A DNA stretch of 64,000 bases from Streptomyces albireticuli. Its GTDB lineage: Bacteria > Actinomycetota > Actinomycetes > Streptomycetales > Streptomycetaceae. The stretch is from the NCBI RefSeq assembly GCF_002192455.1, contig NZ_CP021744.1, forward strand, positions 3,998,001 to 4,062,000. Direction: 5' to 3'. The translations under genes and the position numbers were made by a program. Below, piece after piece: positions 59,449-64,000 of this stretch (within the stretch, counting starts at the first letter, position 1; each line of letters begins with the position of its first letter). A model generated the notes under the pieces. The model saw nothing but the letters and a program-made list of their open reading frames with translations, was not told where the DNA came from and did no database searches.

Positions 59449-59939
59449 TGAGTGACCCGTACGAGTACTTCGTGAAGGCCGCCCCGCCCTATACCGAGGA
59501 GCGCCCTTCCAGCCTTTGGCGGCGTCTGGCCGGGCGGTGGGAGTACCTCTCGCTGCTCGACTGGGAATGGCACGCCCTTTCCGCCGAGGGTGTCACGGCC
59601 CCGCCCGCCGCCGAGGTCCTGCGCCCGGTGCCGGCCGAGCGCGCGGCCGCCCTGGAGGCCGACCGGCAGGGCTGGGTGCGCTACTGGGCGTTCTACTTCG
59701 ACGAGGCCGAGTGGCGCGACGGCGAGGAGCCGACCACCGTGGTCCGGCGCCGCCGGAGCCCCGAGCGCATCTACGACGAAACGTTCATGCGGACGAACGA
59801 GTGGCAGCCGGACAGCGCCGTCTACGAGTTCTTCCACCCGCGCGGCTCCCACCCGCCGCACCTGGTCGAGATCGGCGTGGACGAGGCCGAGCGCCTCCTC
59901 CAGGAGCTCCGCGGCGTGACGGGGGCGACCGAGCTGTGA
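59448..59939 (+). CDS. Stand-alone partner module A (copy 2)
   Basis: The 163-residue protein is nearly all module A, with about half or more of its positions equal by eye to the C-terminal part of the 57572 gene: SLWRRLAGRWEYLSLLDWEW, ADRQGWVRYWAFYFDE, TTVVRRRRSPERIYDE, PPHLVEIGVDEAERLL and the identical ending LRGVTGATEL. It lies between the two RelA-like genes and overlaps the second by GTGA. The order A before B, the small acidic nature and the tight overlap fit an antitoxin or immunity protein for the B enzyme. Confidence 0.68.
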   Translation: MSDPYEYFVKAAPPYTEERPSSLWRRLAGRWEYLSLLDWEWHALSAEGVTAPPAAEVLRPVPAERAAALEADRQGWVRYWAFYFDEAEWRDGEEPTTVVRRRRSPERIYDETFMRTNEWQPDSAVYEFFHPRGSHPPHLVEIGVDEAERLLQELRGVTGATEL

Positions 59940-60967
59940 GCGGGGAAACGGGGGGCTGGCAGGGCGACGCGGCCAAGTCGGAGGACCACCTCAGGCTGAC
60001 CGCGGACGAGAACCGCCTGGTCACACAGCGCTGGGAGGCCGCGCGGGAGGCGCGCGGCAGGCTCGACGGCATCATGGCCGACGTCCAGGAGCGCTCGGCC
60101 GTCTCGCACGGCGGCAAGCTGGAGGGGCTCGACTACTCCCTCAAGGGGCTCGACTCCTTCCGCCGTAAGGTCGCGGTCGCCGTCGGCCGAGGCAAGGACG
60201 CCGAGAAGGTCTGCGACAAGGTCGACGACCTCAACCGCTACACCCTGACCTTCGAGGCCGAGGGCTACACCGAGGGCGTCCAGCGGACGTACGCCCAGCT
60301 CCGCGAGCGCGGCTACGAGCCGACGTCCGAGACCAACACCTGGGAGGACCCGGTCTACAAGGGCGTCAACACGTCCTGGCAGCACCCCGAGACCCGGGAG
60401 AAGTTCGAGCTCCAGTTCCACACGCCGGAGAGCTTCAAGGCGAAGTCGGAAAATCACGAGCTGTACGAACTCGCCCGTTCCGGGACCTTCGAGAAATTCA
60501 ATACGGCGCGGAAGCCGGCGCAGAGCGAGGCATATCAGGAGGCCTCGGATCTGCTCCAGAACGAGCGGTACGCGAGTGTCCGTATCCCGCCCCGGGTGGA
60601 GGAACTGCGCGAGCGCAAGGTCCGCGCCACACTGAATCCCGCAGTCGACCCCGAAATCGTGCAGAAGGTCCGGCAAATGGAGACGGATCTCCGGGCGCAG
60701 CACGCGGCGGCGGCCGGGCCCGGACCGGAGCGGACTTCCGCCCTGACGCCGGACCTGAATCAGCCGGACGTGAATCAGGAGCGGACGCGGGCGAACAGCC
60801 TCGGTGGAGGCCTGGAGGAATCACTCCGGAGCGAAGGGCCGGGACTGCGCGAACGATTGGCGGCGAAGGCGGCCGAGACACCGCGAGCACAGCGGAAGGC
60901 ACCCGGAACGCCCGCGCTCGATCCGCTGCCGAGCCAATCCCGGGGCCAGGGCCCTTCGCTGAAGTAG
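59936..60967 (+). CDS. RelA/SpoT-fold nucleotidyltransferase-like protein B (copy 2), long tail
   Basis: The 343-residue protein has the same core as copy 1: S-L-K-G-L-D-S-F-R-R-K (68-78; the first Arg is Ser), DLNRYT (98-103), TWEDPVYKGVNTSW (135-148), FELQFHTPES (157-166) and His174. It adds about 150 residues after the core: helical, then Gln/Asn/Pro-rich (PDLNQPDVNQERTRANSLGG) ending SQSRGQGPSLK. The tail could be a secretion or recruitment signal for the coupling ATPase. It is the last gene before a new promoter at 61061. Toxin or effector function is inferred. Confidence 0.72.
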   Translation: MSGETGGWQGDAAKSEDHLRLTADENRLVTQRWEAAREARGRLDGIMADVQERSAVSHGGKLEGLDYSLKGLDSFRRKVAVAVGRGKDAEKVCDKVDDLNRYTLTFEAEGYTEGVQRTYAQLRERGYEPTSETNTWEDPVYKGVNTSWQHPETREKFELQFHTPESFKAKSENHELYELARSGTFEKFNTARKPAQSEAYQEASDLLQNERYASVRIPPRVEELRERKVRATLNPAVDPEIVQKVRQMETDLRAQHAAAAGPGPERTSALTPDLNQPDVNQERTRANSLGGGLEESLRSEGPGLRERLAAKAAETPRAQRKAPGTPALDPLPSQSRGQGPSLK

Positions 60968-61060
60968 GCCCTGAACCGCCCGCATTGTCGTGAATTCATA
61001 AGTGATCTTGGTTGCCGCTTCTCGATCGCACGGGAACAGTTCAGCTACAAATCAAGGCGT

Positions 61061-61089
61061 TTGACGATCAGTATTGATCGAAGTACTGT
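61061..61089 (+). promoter_or_regulatory. Sigma-70-like promoter with operator palindrome
   Basis: TTGACG (61061-61066), a 17-bp spacer and TACTGT (61084-61089) form a good vegetative promoter for the tcpC-like operon. The spacer contains CGATCA-GTAT-TGATCG (61065-61080), a perfect 6-bp-arm palindrome that would hide the promoter from RNA polymerase when bound. The divergent His-rich regulator is one candidate for the binding protein. Confidence 0.6.
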
Positions 61090-61129
61090 CACGGCCATTC
61101 GGCCTTGTACGGGGGAAGGGTCACCAGGG

Positions 61130-62383
61130 TTGAGCACGTTCAAGACGGTCATGCGGCGGATTCTCAATCTGCCGGAGCCGCGGAGCGACAAGGGCGCGAC
61201 GACGCCGCTCCCCGACGCGCCACCGCGGCAGACCGCCACCGCCCCGGCGCCCGCCGCGCCCCCGCCGCCGGCCGCCCTCCAGCAGTGGACGGACGCGGCC
61301 GCGCGGCTCCAGGCGCAGACCCCGGAACAGCCCCGCCCCGCGGCGGAGCCCGCCCCGGCGGCCACCGCCCCGGGCGCCGCCCCGGGCCGCGGCACGGCCG
61401 AGCAGACGCCTCCCTGGCAGATCGAGGACGAGAAGAGCGGCGCCAAGTTCGCGGTCAAGGCGGGCCGTGGTGTGCTCTGGGGCGTCGTGGCGCTCGCCGC
61501 CATCACCGGCGTCCGGTCCTGGATCTGGACGCCGGAGCCGACGAAGCAGGCGCCCGTCACGGTGGACAGCGCCCCCGACTACCCGGTCCAGGAGGCCCAG
61601 GCCGTGGCGGCCCGCTTCGCCCGTGCCTACCTCGGCTGGGACGAGGCCGACCCGCAGGCGCGCTCCCTGGCCCTGGCCCGGGACATGCCGAAGGGCGCCG
61701 ACACGACGCGGGGCTGGAACTCCAAGGGCCGCCAGGAGGTCCTCGCGGCCCAGCCCGGCACCGTGTCCCTGCTCGCGGACAAGCACGCCCGCGTCCGGGT
61801 CGACGTCCTGGTGAAGTCCGACGCCCTCACCGGGGACGCCAAGAAGGACGACGCCAAGAAGGACGACGCTAAAAAAGACGAGAAGAAGGACGACAAGGCG
61901 AAGAAGGACGACAAGGACAAGAAGGAGACCAGGCCCGCCCCCGTGTGGATGGGCCTGGAGGTCCCCGTCGTCCAGACCGCCGGGCACATCGTCGTCACCG
62001 GGCAGCCCGGCATCGTCGGCGTGCCCACCGAGGGTCCGTCCGCGCCGCAGCCGTCCGCGAAGAGCACCGACCTGGAGTTCGCGGACAAGACCCGCGCCAC
62101 GGCCGAGGAGTTCTTCACCAAGTACGCCGCCGGCGAGCCGGGCTCGGTCGCCGCGCCGGGCGTCTCCATCCCGGCGCTGCCGCAGGGCATGACGCTGGGC
62201 GCGCTGCGCACCTGGACGGTCGAGGACGGCTCCGGCACGGACCGTACCGGTACGGCCGTGGTCACCTGGCAGGTCGGCGGCGCCGAACTGGAGCAGACCT
62301 ACCGGGTCAAGCTGACCCGGGTGTCCTCGGCCAAGGCCGAGCGCTGGCAGGTCGCGGAGGTCCACGGGGGACTGGCGCCCTGA
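61130..62383 (+). CDS. TcpC/VirB8-like conjugation membrane protein
   Basis: The 417-residue protein has a Pro/Ala-rich cytoplasmic N-terminus (about 90 residues), one transmembrane helix (about 112-131, VLWGVVALAAITGVRSWIW) and two extracytoplasmic NTF2-like domains as in TcpC of Gram-positive conjugation systems: AVAARFARAYLGWDEADPQA (first) and ATAEEFFTKYAAGEPGS (second). A Lys/Asp-rich insert (AKKDDAKKDD repeats, about 237-266) lies inside the first and uses A-rich codons. The TTG at 61130 is the likely start after GGGGGAAGGG; ATG 61154 is an alternative. VirB8-like proteins nucleate the channel. Confidence 0.8.
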   Translation: MSTFKTVMRRILNLPEPRSDKGATTPLPDAPPRQTATAPAPAAPPPPAALQQWTDAAARLQAQTPEQPRPAAEPAPAATAPGAAPGRGTAEQTPPWQIEDEKSGAKFAVKAGRGVLWGVVALAAITGVRSWIWTPEPTKQAPVTVDSAPDYPVQEAQAVAARFARAYLGWDEADPQARSLALARDMPKGADTTRGWNSKGRQEVLAAQPGTVSLLADKHARVRVDVLVKSDALTGDAKKDDAKKDDAKKDEKKDDKAKKDDKDKKETRPAPVWMGLEVPVVQTAGHIVVTGQPGIVGVPTEGPSAPQPSAKSTDLEFADKTRATAEEFFTKYAAGEPGSVAAPGVSIPALPQGMTLGALRTWTVEDGSGTDRTGTAVVTWQVGGAELEQTYRVKLTRVSSAKAERWQVAEVHGGLAP

Positions 62384-62463
62384 GGCGCCGGGGCGGTCAC
62401 GCCCGCACCCACCGACCGGAGTCCGCGGGCCCGCCCGCACGTATTCACAACTAGGGGAAACTG

Positions 62464-62697
62464 ATGGAAATCGCCCTGAGCAGCGGCGCCGAACTCAAGT
62501 CATGGGTGTTCCTGATCGCCGGGAACATCTTTCTCATCATCCTGGCGGTCAGGGCCATCGGGCACTACGCGAAGCGTGAATGGGGCGAGCTGCTCGGCCA
62601 CTTCCTCGCGGGCGTCGTCGTCGCGGGCTTCGTCTTCGCGCCGGACGAGTCCAAGGACATGCTGATAGCCGTGTGGAAAAAAGTGGCGGGGGAATGA
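62464..62697 (+). CDS. Small membrane protein of the secretion locus (TcpD-like)
   Basis: The 77-residue protein has two hydrophobic helices (SWVFLIAGNIFLIILAV and FLAGVVVAGFVFA) with a charged loop (GHYAKREWGELLGH) and a polar C-terminus (VWKKVAGE). Size, topology and position before a TcpE-like gene match the small TcpD-type subunit. The ribosome site AGGGGAAACTG is strong. The stop overlaps the next ATG (ATGA). Confidence 0.72.
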   Translation: MEIALSSGAELKSWVFLIAGNIFLIILAVRAIGHYAKREWGELLGHFLAGVVVAGFVFAPDESKDMLIAVWKKVAGE

Positions 62698-63290
62698 GGG
62701 TCGGCCACACCTTCACCCGCCACTTCGACCTGGAGACCCGGCAGCACGAGCTGTTCGGCATGGACCTGGGCGAAGGCCCCTCCCGGCGGGTCCTGGTGAC
62801 CGGCGCGGCGCTCTACACGGTGTGGGTGGGCGGGTTGCTGCTGATCCTCGGCGTGCCGACCCAGCTGCTCTTCACCTTCTACTTCGCGCCGCCCGCGCTG
62901 ATCACCTACTACGGCGCCCAGCGCTCGCGGCGTAACGAACGGCGCTGGAACCTCACCCGGTGGGCCCTGGTGATCCGCTATCTGACGGTCGGCCACCGCC
63001 CGATCGTCAACGGCGGCCGGCGCGCCGCCGACCGCAGCGAGTGGCTGCCCCTGCGGGCCCGCCTGGGCGAGCGGTCGGAGGCCTTCCTGGACCTCCCCGG
63101 CATGGGCGTCTTCGAGGGCGCCCTCGGCGGCGAGGAGCCGAAGCCCACCGCCGGCCGCCCGGCGAAGCTGGACTCCCGCCCCCGGCTCTACGGGCCCGAC
63201 CACGTCTACCGCGCCCGGATGCGCACCCGGTCCGGCCGCCGTGCCGAGGCCTCACCGGCCGGCGCCGACGCCAAGAAAGGCACGCGATGA
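62694..63290 (+). CDS. TcpE-like conjugation membrane protein
   Basis: The 198-residue protein has two adjacent helices (RVLVTGAALYTVWVGGLLLI and QLLFTFYFAPPALITYYGA) followed by RRWNLTRWALVIRYLTVGHRPI and a basic, Pro/Gly-rich cytoplasmic tail. This is the pattern of the TcpE/PrgI-like family, an inner channel component of Gram-positive conjugation machines. It overlaps both neighbours by four bases (ATGA each), so the three proteins are made together. Confidence 0.75.
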   Translation: MRVGHTFTRHFDLETRQHELFGMDLGEGPSRRVLVTGAALYTVWVGGLLLILGVPTQLLFTFYFAPPALITYYGAQRSRRNERRWNLTRWALVIRYLTVGHRPIVNGGRRAADRSEWLPLRARLGERSEAFLDLPGMGVFEGALGGEEPKPTAGRPAKLDSRPRLYGPDHVYRARMRTRSGRRAEASPAGADAKKGTR

Positions 63291-64000
63291 AGATCGCCAA
63301 GGGCATCGCCAAATTCCTCGGCGTCAGCGGGGACCGCTCCGCGCCGCCGCCGCGTTACGTCGCCCTCGCCGACGGCCTGATCATCACGGAGACGCACGCC
63401 GAGGCGTGGTTCGTGCTGGCCAGCTCCAACACCGACCTGATGTCGGAGAGCGCCCGGGACTCCGAGCACGACCAGGCGAGCAGCGCCCTGGCCCGTACCC
63501 TCGCCGGCTACGACTGCCACCTCAAGGTGCTGTGGTCGCCGCTGAACGCGGAGGAGTACCGCACCGAGGCGGAGACCCTCTTCTCGGCGGGCGACTACGC
63601 CTCCTGGGCCGCCCTGCGCGTGGACCGGCTCGACGAGCTGGAGCTGCCCAGCCGGCTGCTGCTGCTCGGCGTGCGGATCTCGGAGCGTTCCAACCAGGCC
63701 CAGGCGCGTGGCCGCCGCGGCGTGCAGGAAGCCCTCGGCATCGGCTCGACCTCGGTCTCCCAGAAGGAGCTCGCCCGCCTCGACGCCCTCACCCGGCGGC
63801 TCGGCCGGCAGCTGGAGACCACTCCGTGGAAGGCCCAGCCGGCCGCCGTGGAGATGCTGGCCTGGATGATCGCCCGGGAGCAGCGGCGCGGCGCGGTGCT
63901 GCCCACCCCGAACGGCGAGGGCATGATCACGGGTGCCCGGCTCGCCCACCTCACCCGTGGCCGGGTGCTGCCCTACCCCGACCACGTGCGCGTCCTCGAC
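63287..64000 (+). CDS. VirB4/TcpF-like ATPase, N-terminal part (runs off the window)
   Basis: The first 238 codons of a protein that continues past the right edge are visible. It starts MKIAKGIAKFLGVSGDRSAP and has the typical N-terminal region of Gram-positive VirB4-type ATPases (GLIITETHAEAWFVL, RVDRLDELELPSRLLLLGVR, MLAWMIAREQRRG). The Walker motifs lie beyond the window, so the assignment rests on position after TcpC, TcpD and TcpE-like genes and on this N-terminus. VirB4 ATPases power channel assembly and transfer. Confidence 0.72.
   Translation, partial: MKIAKGIAKFLGVSGDRSAPPPRYVALADGLIITETHAEAWFVLASSNTDLMSESARDSEHDQASSALARTLAGYDCHLKVLWSPLNAEEYRTEAETLFSAGDYASWAALRVDRLDELELPSRLLLLGVRISERSNQAQARGRRGVQEALGIGSTSVSQKELARLDALTRRLGRQLETTPWKAQPAAVEMLAWMIAREQRRGAVLPTPNGEGMITGARLAHLTRGRVLPYPDHVRVLD

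Noticed and set aside
61834..61930. A-rich Lys/Asp tract in the TcpC-like gene as foreign DNA
   Set aside because: It keeps frame and repeats a 15-bp unit (GACGCCAAGAAGGAC-like), so local repeat expansion explains the base bias better than transfer.

Overview
The window is about 72% G+C, with GTG and TTG starts, GGAGG-type ribosome sites, several apparently leaderless genes and a single in-frame TTA (Leu) codon. With the proteasome activator, mycothiol-type and rodlin genes this points to a Streptomyces chromosome. It holds about 58 protein genes on both strands, plus one decayed insertion element. I see no rRNA, tRNA or CRISPR array.

Layout. 0-7.4 kb: end of a membrane protein, proteasome activator Bpa, two divergent membrane Ser/Thr kinases, an APH-fold kinase, an FMN split-barrel protein and a NarL-type response regulator. 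7.4-11.5 kb: branched-chain 2-oxoacid dehydrogenase operon (E1 alpha, E1 beta, E2). 11.5-18.2 kb: an MmyB-type regulator, a GntR regulator overlapping an MFS permease, a mycothiol-dependent isomerase-like protein, a nitrilase-superfamily amidohydrolase and a thioredoxin/NHL protein. 18.2-22.7 kb: small membrane protein, lipoprotein, M18 aminopeptidase and acyl-CoA dehydrogenase. 22.8-23.5 kb: an internally deleted TnpB with its 3' transposon end. 23.5-33.2 kb: SseB-like protein, membrane-anchored protease, pirin, SpoIIE phosphatase, aspS, metG and a small two-gene cassette. 33.7-43.2 kb: a TTA-containing ricin/hemopexin protein, a two-component system, a vWA protein, a carotenoid oxygenase, a GNAT protein, a membrane esterase and a TetR regulator. 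43.6-44.9 kb: two rodlin genes with unusual His/Gly-rich tails. 45-54.5 kb: an oxidative cluster (FAD monooxygenase, three SDRs, AtaL-like protein, bicovalent-FAD oxidase, MFS exporter, membrane permease).

55.7-64 kb (end of window): a conjugation-type secretion locus. A TraG/VirD4-like coupling ATPase is followed by overlapping genes in which a conserved partner module (A) and a RelA/SpoT-fold enzyme (B) occur twice as A-B-A-B. After a separate promoter come TcpC/VirB8-like, small membrane, TcpE-like and VirB4-like genes. A divergent regulator with a His-rich N-terminus sits upstream. The A-B pairs look like alarmone-synthetase-type toxin and antitoxin (or effector and immunity) units inside a Gram-positive type IV secretion locus, and this is the best candidate for an undescribed system.

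Four related palindromic intergenic elements (near 18.2, 37.2, 52.0 and 54.4 kb) all lie between convergent genes. The 52.0 and 54.4 kb copies are inverted relative to each other and bracket two genes.
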